A stretch of DNA of 64,000 nt from Nematostella vectensis (lineage: Eukaryota > Cnidaria > Anthozoa > Actiniaria > Edwardsiidae), in the NCBI RefSeq assembly GCF_932526225.1, contig NC_064045.1:15992442-16056441 (forward strand), given 5' to 3'. Below are positions 1 to 14,200 of this stretch, piece after piece. Each line of letters begins with the position of its first letter. Within the stretch, counting starts at the first letter, position 1. The notes below the pieces were generated by a model. It saw only the letters and a program-made list of their open reading frames with translations. It was not told where the DNA came from and ran no database searches. Both the position numbers and the translations under genes were made by a program.

Positions 1-536
1 TACAATCGGGAAAAGCTTTAGGGTTACATTCGGGAATTTGTTTTACGAGTGTAACCTCCAAAAGGTTACAATCTATATTTTTTTTCCAAATGTAAATTCC
101 AAAAAGTAACATTAGGAAAAATAAAACAGTATACTCGGAAAAAAAAGTATATCAATCTATCGAGCGCTATGCTCTATGTTAGAATCTACTTAATCAAGTT
201 TTCCAAGGAATCTAGTTAGTTCTTGTGTGCATAAAATATGTACAGGATCCTGAACAAAGCATGAGCACATCAAAGATGCTGAGAGTACATAAAAATGTCC
301 CTATACCTTCTTTTTATGTCATGACACACCAAGAACAGTATAATTACGTATCGCTATTTAAAAAAAAATAAAGAAAAAAATAGGCTATCAGCGGGAATCG
401 AACCCGGGTCGCTGCGGTAGTAGTCAACTGCCCGCAACGAAAGATTAACGTGGCATTGCTGAAGGGAATTGTAATGAAAATTACTTTTAATACTATTGGT
501 ATCGTAAACTATCCCAAGCAAAGTCACCATCGGACT

Positions 537-601
537 GGAGGTTACATTCGGGAAAAGCTTTAGGGTTACATTCGGGAATTTGTTTTACGAGTGTAACCTC
601 C
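537..601. repeat. Hairpin and direct repeats within the monomer
   Basis: GGAGGTTACA at 537-546 is the exact reverse complement of TGTAACCTCC at 592-601, giving a 10-bp stem around a 45-nt loop. GGTTACATTCGGG occurs at 540-552 and again at 564-576. GTAACCT and AGGTTAC just downstream form a second small hairpin. The same arrangement is present in essentially every monomer. Its role is unknown; it could mark the older subunits from which the monomer was built. Confidence 0.75.
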
Positions 602-926
602 AAAAGGTTACAATCGATAATTTTTTTTCCGAATGTAAATTCCAAAAAGTAACATTAGGAAAAATAAAACAGTATACTCGGAAAAAAAGGTATATCAATC
701 TATCGAGCGCTATGCTCTATGTTAGAATCTACTTAATCAAGTTATCCAAGGAATCTAGTTAGTTCTTGTGTGCATAAAATATGTACAGGATCCTGAACAA
801 AGCATGAGCACATCAAAGATGCTGAGAGTACATAAAAATGTCCCTATACCTTCTTTTTATGTCATGACACACCAAGAACAGTATAATTAAGTATCGATAT
901 TTTAAAAAAAATAAAGAAAAAAAATA

Positions 927-999
927 GGCTATCAGCGGGAATCGAACCCGGGTCGCTGCGGTAGTAGTCAAGTGCCCGCAACGAAAGACTAACGTGGCA
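927..999 (-). ncRNA. tRNA-like (tRNA-derived) segment with Pol III B-box, one example of ~86
   Basis: Read on the minus strand, 948-938 is GGTTCGATTCC, a perfect match to the Pol III internal B-box / T-arm consensus, inside CCGGG-TTCGATT-CCCGC (4 of 5 stem pairs). A weak A-box-like TTAGTCTTTCG lies at 992-982, about 43-44 nt before the B-box, which is normal tRNA spacing. Downstream on the minus strand the sequence goes directly into a T-run (plus-strand A-rich tract 902-925), a plausible Pol III terminator. The acceptor arms do not pair and the anticodon stem is poor, so this is not a functional tRNA. A tRNA-derived SINE head or tRNA pseudogene absorbed into the satellite is the best reading. 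The same segment is in nearly every monomer. Confidence 0.45.
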
Positions 1000-2201
1000 T
1001 TGCTGAAGGGAATTGTAATGAAAATTACTTTTAATACTATTGGTATCGTAAACTATCCCAAGCAAAGTCACCATCGGACTGGAGGTTACATTCGGGAAAA
1101 GCTTTAGGGTTACATTCGGGAATTTGTTTTACTAGTGTAACCTCCAAAAGGTTACAATCGATAATTTTTTTTCCGAATGTAAATTCCAAAAAGTAACATT
1201 AGGAAAAATAAAACAGTATACTCGGAAAAAAAGGTATATCAATCTATCGAGCGCTATGCTCTATTTTAGAATCTACTTAATCAAGTTATCCAAGGAATCT
1301 AGTTAGTTCTTGTGTGCATAAAATATGTACAGGATCCGGAACAAAGCATGAGCACATCAAAGATGCTGAGAGTACATCAAAATGTCCCTATACCTTCTTT
1401 TTATGTCATGACACACCAAGAACAGTATAATTAAGTATCGATATTTAAAAAAAAAAATAAAGAAAAAAAAAAAATAGGCTATCAGCGGGAATCGAACCCG
1501 GGTCGTTGCGTTAGTAGTCAAGTGCCCGCAACGAAAGACTAACGTGGCATTGCTGAAGGGAATCGTAATGAAAATTACTTTTAATACTATTGGTATCGTA
1601 AACTATCCCAAGCAAAGTCAACATCGGACTGGAGGTTACATTCGGGAAAAGCTTCAGGGTTACATTCGGGAATTTGTTTTACGAGTGTAACCTCCAAAAG
1701 GTTACAATCAATAATTTTTTTTCCGAATGTAAATTCCAAAAAGTAACATTAGGAAAAATAAAACAGTATACTCGGAAAAAAAGGTATATCAATCTATCGA
1801 GCGCTATGCTCTATGTTAGAATCTACTTAATCAAGTTATCCAAGCAATCTAGTTAGTTCTTGTGCGCATAAAATATGTACAGGATCCTGAACAAAGCATG
1901 AGCACATCAAAGATGCTGAGAGTACATAAAAATGTCCCTATACCTTCTTTTTATGTCATGACACACCAAGAACAGTATAATTTAGTATCGATATTAAAAA
2001 AAAAAATAAAGAAAAAAAATAGGCTATCAGCGGGAATCGAACCCGGGTCGCTGCGGTAGTAGTCAACTGCCCGCAACGAAAGACTAACGTGGCATTGCTG
2101 AAGGGAATTGTAATGAAAATTACTTTTAATACTATTGGTATCGTAAACTATTCCAAGCAAAGTCACCATCGGATTGGAGGTTACATTCGGGAAAAGCTTC
2201 A

Positions 2202-5200
2202 GGGTCACATTCTGGACTTTGTTTTACGAGTGTAACCTCCAAAAGGTTACAATCAATAATTTTTTTCCGAATGTAAATTCCAAAAAGTAACATTAGGAAA
2301 AATAAAACAGTATACTCGGAAAAAAAGGTATATCAATCTATCGAGCGCTATGCTCTATGTTAGAATCTACTTAATCAAGTTATCCAAGGAATCTAGTTAG
2401 TTCTTGTGTGCATAAAATATGTACAGGATCCTGAACAAAGCATGAGCACATCAAAGATGCTGAGAGTACATAAAAATGTCCCTATACCTTCTTTTTATGT
2501 CATGACACACCAAGAACAGTATAATTAAGTATCGATATTTAAAAAAAAATAATAAAGAAAAACAAAATAGGCTATCAGCGGGAATCGAACCCGGGTCGCT
2601 GCGTTAGTAGTCAAGTGCCCGCAACGAAAGACTAACGTGGCATTGATGAAGGGAATTGTAATGAAAATTACTTTTAATACTATTGGTATCGTAAACTATC
2701 CCAAGCAAAGTCACCATCGGACTGGAGGTTACATTCGGGAAAAGCTTTAGGGTTACATTCGGGAATTTGTTTTACGAGTGTAACCTCCAAAAGGTTACAA
2801 TCGATAATTTTTTTTCCGAATGTAAATTCCAAAAAGTAACATTAGGAAAAATAAAACAGTATACTCGGAAAAAAAGGTATATCAATCTATCGAGCGCTAT
2901 GCTCTATTTTAGAATCTACTTAATCAAGTTATCCAAGGAATCTAGTTAGTTCTTGTGTGCATAAAATATGTACAAGATCCGGAACAAAGCATGAGCACAT
3001 CAAAGATGCTGAGAGTACATCAAAATGTCCCTATACCTTCTTTTTATGTCATGACACACCAAGAACAGTATAATTAAGTATCGATATTTAAAAAAAAAAT
3101 AAAGAAAAAAAAATAGGCTATCAGCGGGAATCGAACCCGGGTCGTTGCGTTAGTAGTCAAGTGCCCGCAACGAAAGACTAACGTGGCATTGCTGAAGGGA
3201 ATAGTAATGAAAATTACTTTTAATACTATTGGTATCGTAAACTATCCCAAGCAAAGTCAACATCGGACTGGAGGTTACATTCGGGAAAAGCTTCAGGGTT
3301 ACATTCGAGAATTTGTTTTACGAGTGTAACCTCCAAAAGGTTACAATCAATAATTTTTTTTCCGAATGTAAATTCCAAAAAGTAACATTAGGAAAAATAA
3401 AACAGTATACTCGGAAAAAAAGGTATATCAATCTATCGAGCGCTATGCTCTATGTTAGAATCTACTTAATCAAGTTATCCAAGGAATCTAGTTAGTTCTT
3501 GTGCGCATAAAATATGTACAGGATCCTGAACAAAGCAAGAGCACATCAAAGATGCTGAGAGTACATAAAAATGTCCCTATGCCTTCTTTTTATGTCATGA
3601 CACACCAAGAACAGTATAATTAAGTATCGATATTTAAAAAAAAATAAAGAAAAAAAATAGGCTATCAGCGGGAATCGAACCCGGGTCGCTGCGGTAGTAG
3701 TCAAGTGCCCGCAACGAAAGACTAACGTGGCATTGCTGAAGGGAATTGTAATGAAAATTACTTTTAATACTATTGGTATCGTAAACTATCCCAAGCAAAG
3801 TCACCATCGGACTGGAGGTTACAATCGGGAAAAGCTTTAGGGTTACATTCGGGAATTTGTTTTACGAGTGTAACCTCCAAAAGGTTACAATCTATATTTT
3901 TTTTCCGAATGTAAATTCCAAAAAGTAACATTAGGAAAAATAAAACAGTATACTCGGAAAAAAAAGTATATCAATCTATCGAGCGCTATGCTCTATGTTA
4001 GAATCTACTTAATCAAGTTTTCCAAGGAATCTAGTTAGTTCTTGTGTGCATAAAATATGTACAGGATCCTGAACAAAGCATGAGCACATCAAAGATGCTG
4101 AGAGTACATAAAAATGTCCCTATACCTTCTTTTTATGTCATGACACACCAAGAACAGTATAATTACGTATCGCTATTTAAAAAAAAATAAAGAAAAAAAT
4201 AGGCTATCAGCGGGAATCGAACCCGGGTCGCTGCGGTAGTAGTCAAGTGCCCGCAACGAAAGATTAACGTGGCATTGCTGAAGGGAATTGTAATGAAAAT
4301 TACTTTTAATACTATTGGTATCGTAAACTATCCCAAGCAAAGTCACCATCGGACTGGAGGTTACATTCGGGAAAAGCTTTAGGGTTACATTCGGGAATTT
4401 GTTTTACGAGTGTAACCTCCAAAAGGTTACAATCGATAATTTTTTTTCCGAATGTAAATTCCAAAAAGTAACATTAGGAAAAATAAAACAGTATACTCGG
4501 AAAAAAAGGTATATCAATCTATCGAGCGCTATGCTCTATGTTAGAATCTACTTAATCAAGTTATCCAAGGAATCTAGTTAGTTCTTGTGTGCATAAAATA
4601 TGTACAGGATCCTGAACAAAGCATGAGCACATCAAAGATGCTGAGAGTACATAAAAATGTCCCTATACCTTCTTTTTATGTCATGACACACCAAGAACAG
4701 TATAATTAAGTATCGATATTTTAAAAAAAATAAAGAAAAAAAATAGGCTATCAGCGGGAATCGAACCCGGGTCGCTGCGGTAGTAGTCAAGTGCCCGCAA
4801 CGAAAGACTAACGTGGCATTGCTGAAGGGAATTGTAATGAAAATTACTTTTAATACTATTGGTATCGTAAACTATCCCAAGCAAAGTCACCATCGGACTG
4901 GAGGTTACATTCGGGAAAAGCTTTAGGGTTACATTCGGGAATTTGTTTTACGAGTGTAACCTCCAAAAGGTTACAATCGATAATTTTTTTTCCGAATGTA
5001 AATTCCAAAAAGTAACATTAGGAAAAATAAAACAGTATACTCGGAAAAAAAGGTATATCAATCTATCGAGCGCTATGCTCTATTTTAGAATCTACTTAAT
5101 CAAGTTATCCAAGGAATCTAGTTAGTTCTTGTGTGCATAAAATATGTACAGGATCCGGAACAAAGCATGAGCACATCAAAGATGCTGAGAGTACATAAAA

Positions 5201-8200
5201 ATGTCCCTATACCTTCTTTTTATGTCATGACACACCAAGAACAGTATAATTAAGTATCGATATTAAAAAAAAAAATAAAGAAAAAAAATAGGCTATCAGC
5301 GGGAATCGAACCCGGGTCGCTGCGGTAGTAGTCAACTGCCCGCAACGAAAGACTAACGTGGCATTGCTGAAGGGAATTGTAATGAAAATTACTTTTAATA
5401 CTATTGGTATCGTAAACTATCCCAAGCAAAGTCACCATCGGATTGGAGGTTACATTCGGGAAAAGCTTCAGGGTCACATTCTGGACTTTGTTTTACGAGT
5501 GTAACCTCCAAAAGGTTACAATCAATAATTTTTTTCCGAATGTAAATTCCAAAAAGTAACATTAGGAAAAATAAAACAGTATACTCGGAAAAAAAGGTAT
5601 ATCAATCTATCGAGCGCTATGCTCTATGTTAGAATCTACTTAATCAAGTTATCCAAGGAATCTAGTTAGTTCTTGTGTGCATAAAATATGTACAGGATCC
5701 TGAACAAAGCATGAGCACATCAAAGATGCTGAGAGTACATAAAAATGTCCCTATACCTTCTTTTTATGTCATGACACACCAAGAACAGTATAATTAAGTA
5801 TCGATATTTAAAAAAAAATAATAAAGAAAAACAAAATAGGCTATCAGCGGGAATCGAACCCGGGTCGCTGCGTTAGTAGTCAAGTGCCCGCAACGAAAGA
5901 CTAACGTGGCATTGATGAAGGGAATTGTAATGAAAATTACTTTTAATACTATTGGTATCGTAAACTATCCCAAGCAAAGTCACCATCGGACTGGAGGTTA
6001 CATTCGGGAAAAGCTTTAGGGTTACATTCGGGAATTTGTTTTACGAGTGTAACCTCCAAAAGGTTACAATCGATGATTTTTTTTCCGAATGTAAATTCCA
6101 AAAAGTAACATTAGGAAAAATAAAACAGTATACTCGGAAAAAAAGGTATATCAATCTATCGAGCGCTATGCTCTATTTTAGAATCTACTTAATCAAGTTA
6201 TCCAAGGAATCTAGTTAGTTCTTGTGTGCATAAAATATGTACAAGATCCGGAACAAAGCATGAGCACATCAAAGATGCTGAGAGTACATCAAAATGTCCC
6301 TATACCTTCTTTTTATGTCATGACACACCAAGAACAGTATAATTAAGTATCGATATTTAAAAAAAAAATAAAGAAAAAAAAATAGGCTATCAGCGGGAAT
6401 CGAACCCGGGTCGTTGCGTTAGTAGTCAAGTGCCCGCAACGAAAGACTAACGTGGCATTGCTGAAGGGAATAGTAATGAAAATTACTTTTAATACTATTG
6501 GTATCGTAAACTATCCCAAGCAAAGTCAACATCGGACTGGAGGTTACATTCGGGAAAAGCTTCAGGGTTACATTCGGGAATTTGTTTTACGAGTGTAACC
6601 TCCAAAAGGTTACAATCAATAATTTTTTTTCCGAATGTAAATTCCAAAAAGTAACATTAGGAAAAATAAAACAGTATACTCGGAAAAAAAGGTATATCAA
6701 TCTATCGAGCGCTATGCTCTATGTTAGAATCTACTTAATCAAGTTATCCAAGGAATCTAGTTAGTTCTTGTGCGCATAAAATATGTACAGGATCCTGAAC
6801 AAAGCATGAGCACATCAAAGATGCTGAGAGTACATAAAAATGTCCCTATGCCTTCTTTTTATGTCATGACACACCAAGAACAGTATAATTAAGTATCGAT
6901 ATTTAAAAAAAAATAAAGAAAAAAAATAGGCTATCAGCGGGAATCGAACCCGGGTCGCTGCGGTAGTAGTCAAGTGCCCGCAACGAAAGACTAACGTGGC
7001 ATTGCTGAAGGGAATTGTAATGAAAATTACTTTTAATACTATTGGTATCGTAAACTATCCCAAGCAAAGTCACAATCGGACTGGAGGTTACAATCGGGAA
7101 AAGCTTTAGGGTTACATTCGGGAATTTGTTTTACGAGTGTAACCTCCAAAAGGTTACAATCTATATTTTTTTTCCGAATGTAAATTCCAAAAAGTAACAT
7201 TAGGAAAAATAAAACAGTATACTCGGAAAAAAAAGTATATCAATCTATCGAGCGCTATGCTCTATGTTAGAATCTACTTAATCAAGTTTTCCAAGGAATC
7301 TAGTTAGTTCTTGTGTGCATAAAATATGTACAGGATCCTGAACAAAGCATGAGCACATCAAAGATGCTGAGAGTACATAAAAATGTCCCTATACCTTCTT
7401 TTTATGTCATGACACACCAAGAACAGTATAATTACGTATCGCTATTTAAAAAAAAATAAAGAAAAAAATAGGCTATCAGCGGGAATCGAACCCGGGTCGC
7501 TGCGGTAGTAGTCAAGTGCCCGCAACGAAAGATTAACGTGGCATTGCTGAAGGGAATTGTAATGAAAATTACTTTTAATACTATTGGTATCGTAAACTAT
7601 CCCAAGCAAAGTCACCATCGGACTGGAGGTTACATTCGGGAAAAGCTTTAGGGTTACATTCGGGAATTTGTTTTACGAGTGTAACCTCCAAAAGGTTACA
7701 ATCGATAATTTTTTTTCCGAATGTAAATTCCAAAAAGTAACATTAGGAAAAATAAAACAGTATACTCGGAAAAAAAGGTATATCAATCTATCGAGCGCTA
7801 TGCTCTATGTTAGAATCTACTTAATCAAGTTATCCAAGGAATCTAGTTAGTTCTTGTGTGCATAATATATGTACAGGATCCTGAACAAAGCATGAGCACA
7901 TCAAAGATGCTGAGAGTACATAAAAATGTCCCTATACCTTCTTTTTATGTCATGACACACCAAGAACAGTATAATTAAGTATCGATATTTTAAAAAAAAT
8001 AAAGAAAAAAAATAGGCTATCAGCGGGAATCGAACCCGGGTCGCTGCGGTAGTAGTCAAGTGCCCGCAACGAAAGACTAACGTGGCATTGCTGAAGGGAA
8101 TTGTAATGAAAATTACTTTTAATACTATTGGTATCGTAAACTATCCCAAGCAAAGTCACCATCGGACTGGAGGTTACATTCGGGAAAAGCTTTAGGGTTA

Positions 8201-8740
8201 CATTCGGGAATTTGTTTTACGAGTGTAACCTCCAAAAGGTTACAATCGATAATTTTTTTTCCGAATGTAAATTCCAAAAAGTAACATTAGGAAAAATAAA
8301 ACAGTATACTCGGAAAAAAAGGTATATCAATCTATCGAGCGCTATGCTCTATTTTAGAATCTACTTAATCAAGTTATCCAAGGAATCTAGTTAGTTCTTG
8401 TGTGCATAAAATATGTACAGGATCCGGAACAAAGCATGAGCACATCAAAGATGCTGAGAGTACATCAAAATGTCCCTATACCTTCTTTTTATGTCATGAC
8501 ACACCAAGAACAGTATAATTAAGTATCGATATTTAAAAAAAAAAAAATAAAGAAAAAAAAAAAAATAGGCTATCAGCGGGAATCGAACCCGGGTCGTTGC
8601 GTTAGTAGTCAAGTGCCCGCAACGAAAGACTAACGTGGCATTGCTGAAGGGAATCGTAATGAAAATTACTTTTAATACTATTGGTATCGTAAACTATCCC
8701 AAGCAAAGTCAACATCGGACTGGAGGTTACATTCGGGAAA
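2202..8740 (+). repeat. Six-monomer higher-order repeat, two tandem copies (~3269 bp period)
   Basis: Distinctive variants recur exactly 3269 bp apart. Examples are the unusual gggtcacattctgg at 2202 and 5471, and the series of variant monomers starting near 2767, 3313, 4399 and 4943, repeated near 6036, 6582, 7668 and 8212. 3269 bp equals six monomers. Private differences between the two copies are few, so the duplication of the six-unit block looks recent. Borders are approximate. Confidence 0.8.
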
Positions 8741-11253
8741 AGCTTCAGGGTTACATTCGGGAATTTGTTTTACGAGTGTAACCTCCAAAAGGTTACAATC
8801 AATAATTTTTTTTCCGAATGTAAATTCCAAAAAGTAACATTAGGAAAAATAAAACAGTATACTCGGAAAAAAAGGTATATCAATCTATCGAGCGCTATGC
8901 TCTATGTTAGAATCTACTTAATCAAGTTATCCAAGCAATCTAGTTAGTTCTTGTGCGCATAAAATATGTACAGGATCCTGAACAAAGCATGAGCACATCA
9001 AAGATGCTGAGAGTACATAAAAATGTCCCTATACCTTCTTTTTATGTCATGACACACCAAGAACAGTATAATTAAGTATCGATATTTAAAAAAAAAATAA
9101 AGAAAAAAAAATAGGCTATCAGCGGGAATCGAACCCGGGTCGCTGCGGTAGTAGTCAAGTGCCCGCAACGAAAGATTAACGTGGCATTGCTGAAGGGAAT
9201 TGTAATGAAAATTACTTTTAATACTATTGGTATCGTAAACTATCCCAACCAAAGTCACCATCGGACTGGAGGTTACATTCGGGAAAAGCTTTAGGGTTAC
9301 ATTCGGGAATTTGTTTTACGAGTGTAACCTCCAAAAGGTTACAATCGATAATTTTTTTTCCGAATGTAAATTCCAAAAAGTAACATTAGGAAAAATAAAA
9401 CAGTATACTCGGAAAAAAAGGTATATCAATCTATCGAGCGCTATGCTCTATGTTAGAATCTACTTAATCAAGTTATCCAAGGAATCTAGTTAGTTCTTGT
9501 GTGCATAAAATATGTACAGGATCCTGAACAAAGCATGAGCACATCAAAGATGCTGAGAGTACAAAAAAATGTCCCTATACCTTCTTTTTATGTCATGACA
9601 CACCAAGATCAGTATAATTAAGTATCGATATTTAAAAAAAAAAAAATAAAGAAAAACAAATAGGCTATCAGCGGCAATCGAACCCGGGTAGCTGCGTTAG
9701 TAGTCAAGTGCCCGCAACGAAAGACTAACGTGGCATTGCTGAAGGGAATTGTAATGAAAATTACTTTTAATACTATTGGTATCGTAAACTATCCCAAGCA
9801 AAGTCACCATCGGACTGGAGGTTACATTCGGGAAAAGCTTTAGGGTTACATTTGGGAATTTGTTTTACGAGTGTAACCTCCAAAAGGTTACAATCTATAA
9901 TTTTTTTCCGAATGTAAATTCCAAAAAGTAACATTAGGAAAAATAAAACAGTATACTCGGAAAAAAAAGTATATCAATCTATCGAGCGCTATGCTCTATA
10001 TTAGAATCTACTTAATCAAGTTTTCCAAGGAATCTAGTTAGTTCTTGTGTGCATAAAATATGTACAGGATCCTGAACAAAGCATGAGCACATCAAAGATG
10101 CTGAGAGTACATAAAAATGTCCCTATACCTTCTTTTTATGTCATGACACACCAAGAACAGTATAATTAAGTATCGATATTAAAACAAAAAATAAAGAAAA
10201 AAAATAGGCTATCAGCGGGAATCGAACCCGGGTCGCTGCGGTAGTAGTCAACTGCCCGCAACGAAAGACTAACGTGGCATTGCTGAAGGGAATTGTAATG
10301 AAAATTACTTTTCATACTATTGGTATCGTAAACTATCCCAAGCAAAGTCACCATCGGATTGGAGGTTACATTCGGGAAAAGCTTCAGGGTTACATTCGGG
10401 ACTTTGTTTTACGAGTGTAACCTCCAAAAGGTTACAATCAATAATTTTTTTCCGAATGTAAATTCCAAAAAGTAACATTAGGAAAAATAAAACAGTATAC
10501 TCGGAAAAAAAGGTATATCAATCTATCGAGCGCTATGCTCTATGTTAGAATCTACTTAATCAAGTTATCCAAGGAATCTAGTTAGTTCTTGTGTGCATAA
10601 AATATGTACAGGATCCTGAACAAAGCATGAGCACATCAAAGATGCTGAGAGTACATAAAAATGTCCCTATACCTTCTTTTTATGTCATGACACACCAAGA
10701 ACAGTATAATTAAGTATCGATATTTAAAAAAAAATAAAGAAAAAAAATAGGCTATCAGCGGGAATCGAACCCGGGTCGCTGCGGTAGTAGTCAAGTGCCC
10801 GCAACGAAAGACTAACGTGGCATTGCTGAAGGGAATTGTAATGAAAATTACTTTTAATACTATTGGTATCGTAAACTATCCCAAGCAAAGTCACCATCGG
10901 ACTGGAGGTTACATTCGGGAAAAGCTTTAGGGTTACATTCGGGAATTTGTTTTACGAGTGTAACCTCCAAAAGGTTACAATCGATAATTTTTTTTCCGAA
11001 TGTAAATTCCAAAAAGTAACATTAGGAAAAATAAAACAGTATACTCGGAAAAAAAGGTATATCAATCTATCGAGCGCTATGCTCTATTTTAGAATCTACT
11101 TAATCAAGTTTTCCAAGGAATCTAGTTAGTTCTTGTGTGCATAAAATATGTACAGGATCCTGAACAAAGCATGAGCACATCAAAGATGCTGAGAGTACAT
11201 AAAAATGTCCCTATACCTTCTTTTTATGTCATGACACACCAAGAACAGTATAA

Positions 11254-14200
11254 TTAAGTATCGATATTAAAACAAAAAATAAAGAAAAAAAATAGGCTAT
11301 CAGCGGGAATCGAACCCGGGTCGCTGCGGTAGTAGTCAACTGCCCGCAACGAAAGACTAACGTGGCATTGCTGAAGGGAATTGTAATGAAAATTACTTTT
11401 CATACTATTGGTATCGTAAACTATCCCAAGCAAAGTCACCATCGGATTGGAGGTTACATTCGGGAAAAGCTTCAGGGTTACATTCGGGACTTTGTTTTAC
11501 GAGTGTAACCTCCAAAAGGTTACAATCAATAATTTTTTTCCGAATGTAAATTCCAAAAAGTAACATTAGGAAAAATAAAACAGTATACTCGGAAAAAAAG
11601 GTATATCAATCTATCGAGCGCTATGCTCTATGTTAGAATCTACTTAATCAAGTTATCCAAGGAATCTAGTTAGTTCTTGTGTGCATAAAATATGTACAGG
11701 ATCCTGAACAAAGCATGAGCACATCAAAGATGCTGAGAGTACATAAAAATGTCCCTATACCTTCTTTTTATGTCATGACACACCAAGAACAGTATAATTA
11801 AGTATCGATATTTAAAAAAAAATAAAGAAAAAAAATAGGCTATCAGCGGGAATCGAACCCGGGTCGCTGCGGTAGTAGTCAAGTGCCCGCAACGAAAGAC
11901 TAACGTGGCATTGCTGAAGGGAATTGTAATGAAAATTACTTTTAATACTATTGGTATCGTAAACTATCCCAAGCAAAGTCACCATCGGACTGGAGGTTAC
12001 ATTCGGGAAAAGCTTTAGGGTTACATTCGGGAATTTGTTTTACGAGTGTAACCTCCAAAAGGTTACAATCGATAATTTTTTTTCCGAATGTAAATTCCAA
12101 AAAGTAACATTAGGAAAAATAAAACAGTATACTCGGAAAAAAAGGTATATCAATCTATCGAGCGCTATGCTCTATTTTAGAATCTACTTAATCAAGTTAT
12201 CCAAGGAATCTAGTTAGTTCTTGTGTGCATAAAATATGTACAGGATCCTGAACAAAGCATGAGCACATCAAAGATGCTGAGAGTACATAAAAATGTCCCT
12301 ATACCTTCTTTTTATGTCATGACACACCAAGAACAGTATAATTACGTATCGCTATTTAAAAAAAAATAAAGAAAAAAATAGGCTATCAGCGGGAATCGAA
12401 CCCGGGTCGCTGCGGTAGTAGTCAAGTGCCCGCAACGAAAGACTAACGTGGCATTGCTGAAGGGAATTGTAATGAAAATTACTTTTAATACTATTGGTAT
12501 CGTAAACTATCCCAAGCAAAGTCACCATCGGACTGGAGGTTACATTCGGGAAAAGCTTTAGAGTTACATTCGGGAATTTGTTTTACAAGTGTAACCTCCA
12601 AAAGGTTACAATCTATAATTTTTTTTCCGAAGGTAAATTCCAAAAAGTAACATTAGGAAAAATAAAACAGTATTCTCGGAAAAAAAGGTATATCAATCTA
12701 TCAATCGCTATGCTCTATGTTAGAATCTACTTAATCAAGTTATCCAAGGAATCTAGTTAGTTCTTGTGTGCATAAAATATGTACAGGATCCGGAACAAAG
12801 CATGAGCACATCAAAGATGCTGAGAGTACATAAAAATGTCCCTATACCTTCTTTTTATGTCATGACACACCAAGAACAGTATAATTAAGTATCGATATTT
12901 AAAAAAAAATAAAGAAAAAAAATAGGCTATCAGCGGGAATCGAACCCGGGTCGCTGCGGTAGTAGTCAAGTGCCCGCAACGAAAGACTAACGTGGCATTG
13001 CTGAAGGGAATTGTAATGAAAATTACTTTTAATACTATTGGTATCGTAAACTATCCCAAGCAAAGTCACCATCGGACTGGAGGTTACAATCGGGAAAAGC
13101 TTTAGGGTTACATTCGGGAATTTGTTTTACGAGTGTAACCTCCAAAAGGTTACAATCTATATTTTTTTTCCGAATGTAAATTCCAAAAAGTAACATTAGG
13201 AAAAATAAAACAGTATACTCGGAAAAAAAAGTATATCAATCTATCGAGCGCTATGCTCTATGTTAGAATCTACTTAATCAAGTTATCCAAGGAATCTAGT
13301 TAGTTCTTGTGTGCATAAAATATGTACAGGATCCTGAACAAAGCATGAGCACATCAAAGATGCTGAGAGTACATAAAAATGTCCCTATACCTTCTTTTTA
13401 TGTCATGACACACCAAGAACAGTATAATTAAGTATCGATATTAAAAAAAAAAATAAAGAAAAAAAATAGGCTATCAGCGGGAATCGAACCCGGGTCGCTG
13501 CGGTAGTAGTCAACTGCCCGCAACGAAAGACTAACGTGGCATTGCTGAAGGGAATTGTAATGAAAATTACTTTTAATACTATTGGTATCGTAAACTATCC
13601 CAAGCAAAGTCACCATCGGATTGGAGGTTACATTCGGGAAAAGCTTCAGGGTTACATTCGGGACTTTGTTTTACGAGTGTAACCTCCAAAAGGTTACAAT
13701 CAATAATTTTTTTCCGAATGTAAATTCCAAAAAGTAACATTAGGAAAAATAAAACAGTATACTCGGAAAAAAAGGTATATCAATCTATCGAGCGCTATGC
13801 TCTATGTTAGAATTTACTTAATCAAGTTATCCAAGGAATCTAGTTAGTTCTTGTGTGCATAAAATATGTACAGGATCCTGAACAAAGCATGAGCACATCA
13901 AAGATGCTGAGAGTACATAAAAATGTCCCTATACCTTCTTTTTATGTCATGACACACCAAGAACAGTATAATTAAGTATCGATATTTAAAAAAAAATAAT
14001 AAAGAAAAACAAAATAGGCTATCAGCGGGAATCGAACCCGGGTCGCTGCGTTAGTAGTCAAGTGCCCGCAACGAAAGACTAACGTGGCATTGATGAAGGG
14101 AATTGTAATGAAAATTACTTTTAATACTATTGGTATCGTAAACTATCCCAAGCAAAGTCACCATCGGACTGGAGGTTACATTCGGGAAAAGCTTTAGGGT

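Larger units (their letters stand above)
537..1080 (+). repeat. Representative satellite monomer (544 bp)
   Basis: This unit is defined from one GGAGGTTACATTCGGG to the next (537 to 1081). In order it contains a 10-bp stem hairpin (537-601), a T-run followed by an inverted copy of the TACATTCGG motif (~622-644), an AT-rich middle, the 10-bp palindrome CAGGATCCTG (~786-795), and an A-rich tract (~902-925). After these come the minus-strand tRNA-like segment (927-999) and a spacer ending in GCAAAGTCACCATCGGACT. The start point is arbitrary because the repeat is circularly permutable. Confidence 0.9.

Noticed and set aside
556-576. TTTAGGG as telomere repeat
   Set aside because: It appears once per 545-bp monomer, never in tandem.
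580-762. Recurrent 60-codon plus-strand frame (MFYECNLQKVT...) in dozens of monomers
   Set aside because: It begins at TTG, is destroyed whenever the T-run length changes, and is explained by near-identical satellite copies. No Kozak-like ATG, domain or codon bias.
927-999. Functional tRNA gene in each monomer
   Set aside because: The 5' and 3' acceptor strands do not pair and the anticodon stem is poor. Only the T-arm/B-box is good, so I call it tRNA-derived.
862-1074. Recurrent 62-88-codon minus-strand frame across the tRNA-like segment
   Set aside because: It reads through the T-run (FFFFF tract) and the tRNA-like sequence, and its end shifts with homopolymer length. Non-coding.
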